Below are positions 1-6,811 of a DNA stretch of 8,163 bases, piece by piece. The notes beneath the pieces were generated by a model. It ran no database searches and had not been told where the DNA came from. It was given only the letters and a program-made list of their open reading frames with translations. The stretch's first letter is position 1, and each line of letters begins with the position of its first letter. Both the position numbers and the translations under genes were made by a program. This stretch comes from JAGOSA01 sp039795715. Lineage in GTDB: Bacteria > Patescibacteriota > Minisyncoccia > Phycocordibacterales > UBA9973. Location of the stretch: contig JBDKLD010000065.1 in assembly GCA_039795715.1 (NCBI GenBank), positions 1 to 8,163 of the forward strand, read 5' to 3'.

Positions 1-2
1 AA

Positions 3-41
3 GCATTAGCAGAAATAGAGTCGACAACAGTGGTTAAATAG
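3..41 (+). CDS. Possible 3' end of an upstream gene (partial)
   Basis: The frame beginning at position 3 is open from the window edge and reads ALAEIESTTVVK before a TAG stop at 39-41. The stop lies 23 bases before the deacetylase start. Only twelve codons are visible, so no family can be assigned and the frame may be open by chance. If real, the upstream gene would be co-oriented with the deacetylase and close enough for co-transcription, since no terminator is visible between them. Confidence 0.25.
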   Translation, partial: ALAEIESTTVVK

Positions 42-64
42 AAATTAAAAAGTATTAAAAATTT

Positions 65-2620
65 ATGAAAAAAATATTTATGAAAAAAACAATATCAGTA
101 GGATTCTTGGTAGCAGTAATGGCTGTTGCTGAATTGGCTATGCCATTTACGTCCCAAGCAGTGGTCGCAAATTATGTTCTCAATTCATCTTTAGAAGTTG
201 GGACATCATCACCAGATCATTTTACGCCAGGGGGCTATGGTACAAACAATAGAGTTCTCACATATGAAGTGTTGCCTGACCTCACAAAGGCAGTAAAAGT
301 AGCTATCACACAATACACTGATGGTGACGCAAAATGGGTATTTGAAAATGTTGCAGTTCATGAAGGTGACCTATATCGTTTTTCAGATCGATATCAGTCA
401 ACGGCAACGACATACTTATCTGCTGCGTTTACACTTGCCAACAACGCAACATACTATGAGCAAATAGCTACATTGCCTGCTTCCCCTGGCGTTTGGCAAA
501 CTGGTTCCCAAGAATTTACAGTTCCAGCAGGAGTGACTTCTGTCACTATATTTCACTTGCTACGCAGTGTCGGCGAACTTATCACTGACGATTATTCTCT
601 TACTACAGTCGCGGATGCAGCAGCAAACCAATTTTCACAAGGGATCGTAACAATTTCTTTTGATGATGGTTGGGCAAATCAGTATGATAATGCTTCACCG
701 TTACTATCAGCTCTCAATCTACCTGCAACGTACTTTATCATTACTAAGCCGATGGAAATTGCATCATACGATTTCTTTACTGCGCAAAGTTCAACAATTG
801 TTACAAATACTACTGCCAATAGTGTGTCGTGGTCACAAATATTTCCTGATCCTACAAACTCAAAATATCGCTTCACAGATACTTATACATCAACTGATCC
901 AAGTACGTTGGTAGTAAACTACACTGCTGTTGATGGTACTCCTGCTGTGTATCCTATCGGAAGTCTTCCTGCTGGTGCAAATGCAGCTGCGGCATTCAAT
1001 TTTACTTTGCCACCAATTCTTCCTGCGACGCCGATTGCTATTGTGCACTCAGTCTCAAATATTTCTGGAACACTCACCGTAAGTAATCATGTATTAAACG
1101 AATATAACTCTGGATATATGACGAAAGGTCAAGTTCTTGATTTACAACTTCATGGAAATGAAATTGGCGCACACACTGTTAACCATTGTAATTTAGCGGC
1201 TTTACCTAACCTGGCACTTTGTGCGTATCAGCCAGTAGGCGGTGTAACAACTCCCTCAGCAGAGATTTCCGGTTCAAAAACTGCTCTCAATTTTATTGGG
1301 GGTACTCCTATCGATGTATTTGCATATCCAAATGGTGGGTATACACAAGCAATAAAAGATTTACTAAATCCAGCTGGGCTATTTGCAGGCCGATCTATCG
1401 ATGCAGGGTTCAATACACGTTTTAGTGATAGACTTTCGCTCAAATCTCAGATTGTTGATATCCAAATTCCTGTAGCAATAGTAAAGGGTTGGATTGATAG
1501 TGCCGCTGCAAATAAAACGTGGCTCATTTTAACTTTCCACCAAGTTGCAGATCCAGTAACTCTTTCTAGTAATGGTGAAGATGGGGGAGTTTCGACTGCA
1601 TATTTCCAAGATGTAATAAATTATATTGCAACAAAGAAAAATGCTACCACCAATCCAATTCTAGTAAAAAATATCCATGATGTACTTCCACTCATGATCA
1701 GTTCAGTTGCTCCAAACAATGCGCCAATGATTGCACTCTCTGGTAACGCCACGATCAATCTAACCGTAGGCGGTACATTTATAGATGATGGTGCAGCTGC
1801 AACTGATACTGAAGATGGTAATCTAACTTCACAAATTGTTATCTCTGGAACTGTAAACACAGCAATTGCGGGAACCTATGTTCGTACATACTCAGTAACA
1901 GATAGTGGAAACTTGACTGCTCATACCACACGTACAATAGTCGTTTCTCCTGCACCAATTATTAATCAGGCTCCAGTAGTAACTCTCCTCGGCAATAGCT
2001 CAATGACACTTTCAGTAAATGGAACATTTACTGATCCAGGTGCATCTGCGGTTGATGTTGAAGATGGTGATCTTACTGCGAGTATTGTAAAGACTGGAAC
2101 AGTCGATGCAAATACTATTGGGACATATACACTTACATATACAGTTTCTGACACACAAAACCTTGCCGGAAATACTGTAAACCGTACTGTCGAAGTAACT
2201 GCAGTAGCTCCAGCGAGCGGTGGTTCTGGGGGTGGCTCTGGTGGTGGCTCATCTGGCGGTAGTAGCTCTGGCGGTGGTAGTACAACATTACCAGTACCTG
2301 CACCTGCTCCAATTACACTACCATCACCTGGACAGGTGTTGGGAGCAACATGTACTCCGCTGATTAGTCAGAATCTAGTCTATGGCAAGAAAAACCCAGT
2401 CAATGAAGTCAAAAAACTCCAAATATTCCTCAACGGAAATCTAGGACTCAATATTCCTATAACTGGTTTTTACGGCACAGCAACCCGAAATGCAGTCAAA
2501 GCTTTCCAGCTCAAATATAAATCAGAAATACTCACCCCACTTGGCCTTACTCAGCCAACAGGTAATGTACACAATACAACGAGAGCAAAGATAAATTCGC
2601 TTAGTTGTGTAGCAAACTAA
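65..2620 (+). CDS. Exported modular polysaccharide deacetylase (NodB/CE4) with Ig-like and peptidoglycan-binding modules
   Basis: An 851-aa surface protein predicted to remove acetyl groups from an N- or O-acetylated polysaccharide outside the cell. Modules in order: signal peptide, residues 1-32 (likely cut after TSQA); carbohydrate-binding-like beta module, about 36-181; NodB domain, about 192-545; two Ig-like DUF5011-type repeats, about 551-628 and 634-713; Gly/Ser linker 718-739 and a Pro-rich stretch; C-terminal peptidoglycan-binding module 763-848 bounded by Cys763 and Cys848. Visible NodB motifs are SFDDGW (198-203; Asp200 expected catalytic base, Asp201 metal ligand), HTVNH (370-374; metal-binding histidines), AYPNGG (420-425) and LTFH (489-492). 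About 110 extra residues sit between ATYFI and GYMTKGQV inside the catalytic domain. A second in-frame ATG at position 80 also gives a good signal peptide; neither start has a Shine-Dalgarno. Substrate is not determinable: peptidoglycan, chitin-like or other glycans are all possible. Confidence 0.9.
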   Translation: MKKIFMKKTISVGFLVAVMAVAELAMPFTSQAVVANYVLNSSLEVGTSSPDHFTPGGYGTNNRVLTYEVLPDLTKAVKVAITQYTDGDAKWVFENVAVHEGDLYRFSDRYQSTATTYLSAAFTLANNATYYEQIATLPASPGVWQTGSQEFTVPAGVTSVTIFHLLRSVGELITDDYSLTTVADAAANQFSQGIVTISFDDGWANQYDNASPLLSALNLPATYFIITKPMEIASYDFFTAQSSTIVTNTTANSVSWSQIFPDPTNSKYRFTDTYTSTDPSTLVVNYTAVDGTPAVYPIGSLPAGANAAAAFNFTLPPILPATPIAIVHSVSNISGTLTVSNHVLNEYNSGYMTKGQVLDLQLHGNEIGAHTVNHCNLAALPNLALCAYQPVGGVTTPSAEISGSKTALNFIGGTPIDVFAYPNGGYTQAIKDLLNPAGLFAGRSIDAGFNTRFSDRLSLKSQIVDIQIPVAIVKGWIDSAAANKTWLILTFHQVADPVTLSSNGEDGGVSTAYFQDVINYIATKKNATTNPILVKNIHDVLPLMISSVAPNNAPMIALSGNATINLTVGGTFIDDGAAATDTEDGNLTSQIVISGTVNTAIAGTYVRTYSVTDSGNLTAHTTRTIVVSPAPIINQAPVVTLLGNSSMTLSVNGTFTDPGASAVDVEDGDLTASIVKTGTVDANTIGTYTLTYTVSDTQNLAGNTVNRTVEVTAVAPASGGSGGGSGGGSSGGSSSGGGSTTLPVPAPAPITLPSPGQVLGATCTPLISQNLVYGKKNPVNEVKKLQIFLNGNLGLNIPITGFYGTATRNAVKAFQLKYKSEILTPLGLTQPTGNVHNTTRAKINSLSCVAN
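290..607 (+). repeat. First copy of an internally duplicated carbohydrate-binding-like module
   Basis: Codes for residues 76-181 of the deacetylase. Landmarks are a Trp followed by YRFSDRYQST (104-113), LPA (137-139), EFTVP (150-154) and an IxH...VGEL...L ending. The same order of landmarks recurs at residues 240-346, giving YRFTDTYTST, LPA, FTLP and IxH...SGTL...L. The similarity is at protein level; the DNA has diverged. Confidence 0.6.
782..1102 (+). repeat. Second, diverged module copy nested inside the NodB domain
   Basis: Codes for residues 240-346 of the deacetylase, between the NodB strand ATYFI (221-225) and the GYMTKGQV helix start (350-357). Seven of ten residues match the first copy over 104-113 versus 268-277, and the downstream landmarks follow in the same order and at similar spacing. 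It lacks the N-terminal part of the first copy (NYVLNSSLEVG region). The match was judged by eye. Confidence 0.55.
1715..2203 (+). repeat. Two tandem Ig-like (DUF5011-type) repeats
   Basis: Codes for two repeats of about 78 residues, 551-628 and 634-713. Each shows the sequence of features N-x-A-P, a L-x-G-N step, (V/L)-x-G-T-F-x-D-x-G-A, D-x-E-D-G-(N/D)-L-T, SGTV or TGTV, and G-T-Y-x-x-x-Y-(S/T)-V-(T/S)-D. This is the cell-surface Ig-like repeat type used as a spacer or stalk in exported bacterial proteins. Confidence 0.85.
2216..2281 (+). repeat. Gly/Ser low-complexity linker
   Basis: Codes for residues 718-739, almost entirely Gly and Ser, through imperfect reiteration of GGT/GGC and TCT/AGT codons. 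It is followed by a short Pro/Ala stretch. It separates the Ig-like stalk from the peptidoglycan-binding module and is probably flexible. Repeats of this kind are prone to length change. Confidence 0.85.
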
Positions 2621-2645
2621 CATTAAATAAAAATGAAGGAAAAAT

Positions 2646-2667
2646 AAAAACCGCTCAAGCGGTTTTT
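2646..2667. terminator. Bidirectional intrinsic terminator between convergent genes
   Basis: AAAAACCGC (2646-2654), loop TCAA, GCGGTTTTT (2659-2667). A U-rich tail follows on the plus strand (2663-2673), and the A-rich run before the stem gives a U-rich tail on the minus strand. It lies 25 bases after the deacetylase stop and directly against the GH26 stop, so it can end both transcripts. Confidence 0.92.
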
Positions 2668-2671
2668 ATTT

Positions 2672-4207
2672 TTAGTATTGCTGTACGGCACTAGAAAATG
2701 CTTCTAGAGATGCGGGAGTAGAATTTATTAGCCAATTTTGCTCTTTGTTTTCATTGAACCAAACCCAGCCCGCAATATTGTATTTTGGTATTTGGACAGT
2801 AAGAGCATCGGTAATCCAGGCTGCTTTTTTACTACCGTTTCCAGTTTCAGCTGAAGCCATTGAAAAAATGTAAATAGGTTTTCCATATTGAGAAACTTTG
2901 GAAAGCCCAGCCCTGAATATTTCACTGAATGATTGCCAAGGATTGTTGGCAGTGTTGAAGTTGAAGCCATCAACACCGACAATATCTACGTAGTCAGCAC
3001 CTGGGTAGTATTTGGTCAAATCATTTGCTGAGGTATTTGGCCATGAATCATTGTTGGGCGCAAAACCCCACTTTACATTGGTCACGCCTTCGTCTCTAAA
3101 AATGTCATGCAGATGTCTCCATGCGGTGATTTCTTTGGCCGGAGTGTTGCCATTGTTTGTACCAGACCATGGATACCAGTCGCCATTCATTTCATCAAAT
3201 GGCACAAGAATAACAGGACCACCGTAACTTTTGATACTTTTCGCAAAAGAAATAACATAGCTGTCCCAATTACCATTTATTATAGAATCATAATTGTAAT
3301 TTGGTTGGTTAATACTGCCACTGTCGCCATCTGATGGTTCCCAATACAAGAGGAGGGTTTTATTGTTCGCAAGTAGCGGAGCAGAAAGCCATGACGGGAA
3401 AACACCATTCTCAGGCCCCCAGCCAGTAAAAACAGCGCGTATGTCCATTGATGCTCCTACTGTGGATTCTATGCTTGCAACAGCAGAAGCTGAGCCTGTA
3501 GCGAGAAATGCTCCCCACTGAATATTTTTGAGATTAGAGTTTGGTGTTGGCACTGGAGTAGGTGTTGGAGTAGGCATAGGAGCAGGTGTCGGGGCGGGAG
3601 CAGGCGTCGGTGTTGGTGTTACCAAGGGCGCTGGTGCCGGCACTGGTGTCGGTGCTTTTGGTGGTACGGGTGTCTGTGCGGGGGCTGGCGTAGGTGTCTG
3701 GGCTGGTTTTGGTGTTGGTACGACAGGAGGGACGACTGGTGCTGTCTCTATCTGCGTCGTCACCGTCTGAGCTGGCAGGATCACAGGTGTAGGCGTAGGC
3801 GGAATGGGACTTGAAGGTGCCTGTGCTGTTGGAATTGGCGTAAAAAGTGTCGGAAATACGAATGGCTGAGCTTGTGGCGTTTGGGGAGTTTTTGAGGGTG
3901 TAGTCAAAGCAGTCTTTTGTGGAAGAGCATTTCTCGTAACTTTCTTTACGCCTGAGTGTGCTTTCGGCACTGCTGATATTGTGTTTGCAGTTGCTAGTAC
4001 AAGAGGAAAACAATTGGTGATTGTACCAGATTCTCCAATTGCTTCGCCCTCACAGACAGGCGTAATATTTTCAAAAAATGTTTCAACTGGTACATAGGTA
4101 ACTGCGGGCGCAGTATACGCAATTGGTTTGCTCATTACTGAGACCACTCCAACGAGTATGCAAATGACAACAAAACTCGAAAGAGATATAAGAATTTTCT
4201 TTTTCAC
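2672..4207 (-). CDS. Exported GH26 family glycoside hydrolase (beta-mannanase-like) with long Pro/Thr linker
   Basis: A 511-aa protein. Residues 1-25 hold a lysine-rich start and a hydrophobic segment, acting as signal peptide or membrane anchor. A short region with Cys52 and Cys66 follows, possibly disulfide-bonded. Residues 104-222 are a Pro/Thr/Ala/Val linker, and about 226-511 form a GH26-type TIM barrel. The acid/base candidate is Glu339 in PFDEMNGDWYPW; the nucleophile candidate is Glu454 in SMASAETG. Other barrel-like segments are LLLYWEP, WGFAPNND, VDIVGVDGFN and GWVWFNENKEQNW. GH26 enzymes cleave beta-1,4-mannan or related beta-glucans by a retaining mechanism; the actual substrate is unknown. 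The start is GTG at 4205-4207, because an in-frame TAA lies eight codons upstream and no other start codon intervenes. No Shine-Dalgarno is correctly spaced. It converges on the deacetylase and diverges from proS. Confidence 0.9.
   Translation of the reverse strand: MKKKILISLSSFVVICILVGVVSVMSKPIAYTAPAVTYVPVETFFENITPVCEGEAIGESGTITNCFPLVLATANTISAVPKAHSGVKKVTRNALPQKTALTTPSKTPQTPQAQPFVFPTLFTPIPTAQAPSSPIPPTPTPVILPAQTVTTQIETAPVVPPVVPTPKPAQTPTPAPAQTPVPPKAPTPVPAPAPLVTPTPTPAPAPTPAPMPTPTPTPVPTPNSNLKNIQWGAFLATGSASAVASIESTVGASMDIRAVFTGWGPENGVFPSWLSAPLLANNKTLLLYWEPSDGDSGSINQPNYNYDSIINGNWDSYVISFAKSIKSYGGPVILVPFDEMNGDWYPWSGTNNGNTPAKEITAWRHLHDIFRDEGVTNVKWGFAPNNDSWPNTSANDLTKYYPGADYVDIVGVDGFNFNTANNPWQSFSEIFRAGLSKVSQYGKPIYIFSMASAETGNGSKKAAWITDALTVQIPKYNIAGWVWFNENKEQNWLINSTPASLEAFSSAVQQY
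3542..3898 (-). repeat. Proline-rich low-complexity linker of the GH26 protein
   Basis: Codes for residues 104-222, about 119 residues dominated by Pro alternating with Thr, Ala, Val and Gln, densest at 164-222 with TPTP, APAP and PVP units. On the plus strand the DNA reads as reiterated GGNGTN-like hexamers. It would hold the catalytic barrel away from the membrane, as an extended spacer. Confidence 0.85.
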
Positions 4208-4303
4208 TACGTCTTTATAGCAAGCTTATCCACCTCCATCAACTAGCCAACTTCATCATTCCATACGCCAAAAGGCTTAAATCGAAAAAATTTTTCAGAG
4301 TAA

Positions 4304-4309
4304 ATTATA
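4304..4309 (-). promoter_or_regulatory. Possible -10 box for the GH26 gene
   Basis: A perfect TATAAT lies on the minus strand about 97 bases before the GTG start. No good -35 hexamer is found 16-18 bases upstream of it, so this is a weak call. It sits in an imperfect palindrome at 4298-4314 and close to an A-tract/T-tract symmetric run at 4284-4296. If used, the 5' leader would be about 90 bases. Confidence 0.25.
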
Positions 4310-4331
4310 TTCTCAGCAAGTCAATAGTTTT

Positions 4332-4360
4332 TTGCCAATTCTATATTTTTGCGGTACTAT
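4332..4360 (+). promoter_or_regulatory. Sigma70-type promoter of proS, predicted to give a leaderless mRNA
   Basis: TTGCCA at 4332-4337, a 17-base spacer, and TACTAT at 4355-4360. The ATG of proS starts at 4367, six bases after the -10 box, so transcription should begin at or within a base or two of the start codon. There is no Shine-Dalgarno before the ATG, which agrees with leaderless initiation. Confidence 0.6.
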
Positions 4361-4366
4361 GCCTTT

Positions 4367-5635
4367 ATGTTGCAAAGTAAACTATTCACCAAGACTAAAA
4401 AGGAGGCACCAGCTGACGAGGTAGCCAAGAATGCCGAATTACTCATCCGCGGAGGTTACATTCATAAGGAAATGGCAGGAGTCTATTCGTATCTCCCGCT
4501 CGGCTTGCGTGTGCTCACAAAGATAATTGCCATCATAAGGGAAGAGATGAATGCTATTGGTGGGCAGGAAGTCACCCTCAGTTCGCTACAGGAAAAAGCT
4601 ACATGGGAACCGACCAATCAATGGGATGATGCACAAGTAGATGTGTGGTTCAAGACGAAATTAAAAAATGAAACTGAACTTGGACTTGCAGTGACGCACG
4701 AAGCTGCAATGACAAAAATGCTTCAAGGTTTTATTCAATCGTATAGAGACCTGCCTCTTGCTGTATATCAATTTCAAACAAAGTTCAGAAATGAAACTCG
4801 AGCAAAGAGCGGCATTATGCGTTGCCGAGAATTTATCATGAAAGATCTTTACTCATTTGATATAGACGAAAAAGCGCACCTTGAATTTTACGAAAAAGCT
4901 AAGCAAGCGTATAAAAATGTTTTCCAGCGTGCCGGCATTGGTCATCTGACCTATTTCACCTATGCATCCGGTGGAATGTTCTCACCATTTTCCCATGAGT
5001 ATCAGACAATTACTGGAGCTGGCGAAGATACTATCTATGTTGATGAATCAAAAGGCATTGCGGTAAATAAAGAAGTCTACAACGATGAAATGTTGGCGAA
5101 GCTTGATTTGAAAAAAGAATCGCTCGTCGAACAACGCGCAGTTGAAGTAGGCAATATATTTACACTTGGCACTCGATTTTCCGATGCGCTCGGGCTCACA
5201 TACCAAACAGAAGATGGAGGTTCAAAGTCTGTATTTATGGGCTCGTACGGTATCGGACCAGGTCGCCTCATGGGCACTATTGTTGAAACATTGTCTGATG
5301 ATAAAGGAATAATTTGGCCTGAAGAAATTGCGCCATTTAAAGTGCACATCCTAGCGCTTGGTGCCGGCAATGAGGCAGGTGCTGAAGCTTTGTTAAAAGC
5401 AAAAGAGCTTCATGACATGCTAAATAAAAATAATGTTGAAGTTCTCTTCGATGATCGCGAAGGTCTCTCCGCTGGAGAAAAATTTGCCGATGCTGACTTA
5501 CTCGGTATCCTATATCGAGTGGTGGTTTCAGAACGCAGTTTGAAAGATGGCGGATATGAGATCAAGCGCCGTACGGAAGAAAAAGGTAAAATAGTAACAG
5601 CAAGTGACGTTCTTACAATCGTAGGGGATAAATAA
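4367..5635 (+). CDS. proS: Prolyl-tRNA synthetase, short form lacking the INS editing domain
   Basis: Class II aminoacyl-tRNA synthetase that charges tRNA-Pro with proline in the cytoplasm. The protein is about 422 aa. Visible parts are the motif 1 region with YLPLGLRVL, motif 2 at 140-164 (FRNETR ... GIMRCREF ... KDLYSF), the SHEYQ and GAGED segments, motif 3 at 291-303 (GSYGIGPGRLMG, with Arg300), and the C-terminal anticodon-binding domain from about 323 (FDDREG, SAGEKFADADLLG, VVVSER). Typical bacterial ProRS is about 570 aa with a roughly 180-residue INS domain between motifs 2 and 3; here that gap is far too short, so the Ala-tRNA-Pro editing domain is missing. The CxxC-type pair usually found after GEDxI is also lost (VDESKGIAVN). 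A TTG at 4349 is an alternative in-frame start, but it lies upstream of the predicted transcription start; ATG 4367 also fits family alignment. Confidence 0.96.
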   Translation: MLQSKLFTKTKKEAPADEVAKNAELLIRGGYIHKEMAGVYSYLPLGLRVLTKIIAIIREEMNAIGGQEVTLSSLQEKATWEPTNQWDDAQVDVWFKTKLKNETELGLAVTHEAAMTKMLQGFIQSYRDLPLAVYQFQTKFRNETRAKSGIMRCREFIMKDLYSFDIDEKAHLEFYEKAKQAYKNVFQRAGIGHLTYFTYASGGMFSPFSHEYQTITGAGEDTIYVDESKGIAVNKEVYNDEMLAKLDLKKESLVEQRAVEVGNIFTLGTRFSDALGLTYQTEDGGSKSVFMGSYGIGPGRLMGTIVETLSDDKGIIWPEEIAPFKVHILALGAGNEAGAEALLKAKELHDMLNKNNVEVLFDDREGLSAGEKFADADLLGILYRVVVSERSLKDGGYEIKRRTEEKGKIVTASDVLTIVGDK

Positions 5636-5643
5636 TATTTTAG

Positions 5644-5756
5644 TGCGCACGAGAACACGCATATCGAGGCATTTTCGGAGGCCGACGGGCCGAGAAGAAG
5701 GCGCTTTTTTAGTAGAAAAAGACGCCGGTGCCGAGAGGTGTGTGTTCTCGTGCGCA
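5644..5756. repeat. Large GC-rich inverted repeat with internal hairpins between proS and mreB
   Basis: Outer arms TGCGCACGAGAACAC (5644-5658) and GTGTTCTCGTGCGCA (5742-5756) are perfect complements over 15 bases, and pairing can continue to 5662/5738 with wobbles. Inside are a six-pair stem 5673-5678 with 5731-5736 (one wobble), a GGCC-GACG-GGCC hairpin at 5680-5691, and a hairpin of ten pairs with one bulged A at 5700-5726. Together they can draw as a three-way junction. The element is GC-richer than its surroundings and fills most of the 129-base gap. It may be a palindromic mobile repeat, a structured leader of mreB, or a termination/processing site after proS. The pairing is seen directly; the function is unknown. 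Confidence 0.8.
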
Positions 5757-5764
5757 ATCAGTAT

Positions 5765-6811
5765 ATGTTTAAAAAAATATACAATTCACTTTCAAATGAC
5801 ATCGGCATCGACCTAGGTACAGCCAATACCTTGGTGTATTTGCGCGGGCATGGGATTGTGATCAATGAGCCGTCCGTAGTTGCAGTCAATCACAAAACCG
5901 GGCAGATAGTTGCTGTCGGCATGGAAGCCAAGCAAATGCTCGGTCGTACACCTCCGCACATTCGCGCGGTGAGACCAATTGTCGACGGCGTCATTTCAGA
6001 TTTTGAAGTTACAGAAGAAATGCTCGCGTACCTCATCAACAAGGCCGAAAAAATGTCGAAGAAGTTTTTCCGCCCGCGTGTTGTTGTCGGTGTGCCGTCC
6101 GGTATCACCAATGTCGAAGGTCGTGCAGTGTATGATGCTGCAAAGTCTGCAGGAGCGAGGGAAGTGCATCTTGTCGAAGAACCAATGGCGGCCGCTATAG
6201 GTATTCGAATGCCAATCAAAGAACCAGTTGGTTCAATGATTGTTGACATTGGGGGCGGTACAACTGACATTGCCGTGATTTCACTTTCCGGTATTGTACG
6301 TTCGGTCAATATCAAAATTGCCGGCGACCGATTCAATACTGACATCATTTCATATTTACGTGATGAGTTTAAACTTTTGATCGGCGAAAAAACCGCAGAA
6401 AGTGTTAAGATTGCGATAGGATCAGTTGCGCCGGGCGAACCAATGGAAGCTGAAGTTCGTGGGCGAGATCTTGTTACGGGACTCCCTCGTGAAGTGGTTA
6501 TCACCGACGCTGATGTTCGCGAGGCGATGGGGCAGTCTATTCTTTCGCTCATCGATGGTATCAAAGAAGTACTCGAAACTACTCCGCCGGAAATCCTTGG
6601 CGATATCATGAATCGCGGTATTGTACTCTCTGGCGGTGGCGCTTTGCTCCATGGGCTTGATGTATTATTGACGAGTATCTTGCATATCCCAGTGACTGTG
6701 ACCGAAGATCCGCTCACTGCTGTAGCGCGTGGTGCAGGAATTGTTTTGGAGGATATTGATTACTATAGAGACGTGCTTTTGCCAAACTATGACACGGAAA
6801 GATCAAAATAA
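5765..6811 (+). CDS. mreB: Rod-shape-determining actin homologue MreB
   Basis: A 348-aa bacterial actin that polymerises along the inner membrane and organises the elongation machinery for cell-wall synthesis. ATP-site motifs are all present: phosphate-1 loop DIGIDLGTANT (12-22), the VEEP segment with Glu139 near the catalytic site (137-140), phosphate-2 loop VDIGGGTTD (160-168) and adenosine motif IVLSGGGALLHGLD (286-299). PSGIT (111-115) and the C-terminal DPLTAVARGAG are also typical. The length is normal for the family. ATG 5765 is chosen because the family begins just before the phosphate-1 loop; an upstream in-frame GTG at 5738 would extend the protein into the inverted repeat. No Shine-Dalgarno precedes it. 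It is followed by mreC with a 23-base overlap, indicating translational coupling. No separate promoter is evident. Confidence 0.97.
   Translation: MFKKIYNSLSNDIGIDLGTANTLVYLRGHGIVINEPSVVAVNHKTGQIVAVGMEAKQMLGRTPPHIRAVRPIVDGVISDFEVTEEMLAYLINKAEKMSKKFFRPRVVVGVPSGITNVEGRAVYDAAKSAGAREVHLVEEPMAAAIGIRMPIKEPVGSMIVDIGGGTTDIAVISLSGIVRSVNIKIAGDRFNTDIISYLRDEFKLLIGEKTAESVKIAIGSVAPGEPMEAEVRGRDLVTGLPREVVITDADVREAMGQSILSLIDGIKEVLETTPPEILGDIMNRGIVLSGGGALLHGLDVLLTSILHIPVTVTEDPLTAVARGAGIVLEDIDYYRDVLLPNYDTERSK

Noticed and set aside
3528..4013. Open frames in the GH26 linker region: a Gly/Val repeat protein on the plus strand and a Ser/Thr-rich frame on the minus strand
   Set aside because: Both are produced by the repetitive Pro/Thr codons of the GH26 linker read in other frames. 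They have no start signals or independent domain features.
4231..4237. GGAGGTG on the minus strand upstream of the GH26 start
   Set aside because: It lies about 23 bases before the GTG, too far for a Shine-Dalgarno. An in-frame TAA eight codons upstream of the GTG excludes an earlier start that could use it.
5704..5710. T run in the proS-mreB gap as a simple intrinsic terminator
   Set aside because: The T run is part of a hairpin arm paired with 5716-5720, and the GGCC stem before it is separated by several bases, so it does not have the stem-then-U-tract form.
5890..6717. 275-codon open frame on the minus strand opposite mreB
   Set aside because: It is fully antisense to an unmistakable mreB. 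The translation is Ser/Pro/Ile/Arg-rich without domain character, as expected from the reverse complement of a conserved gene.
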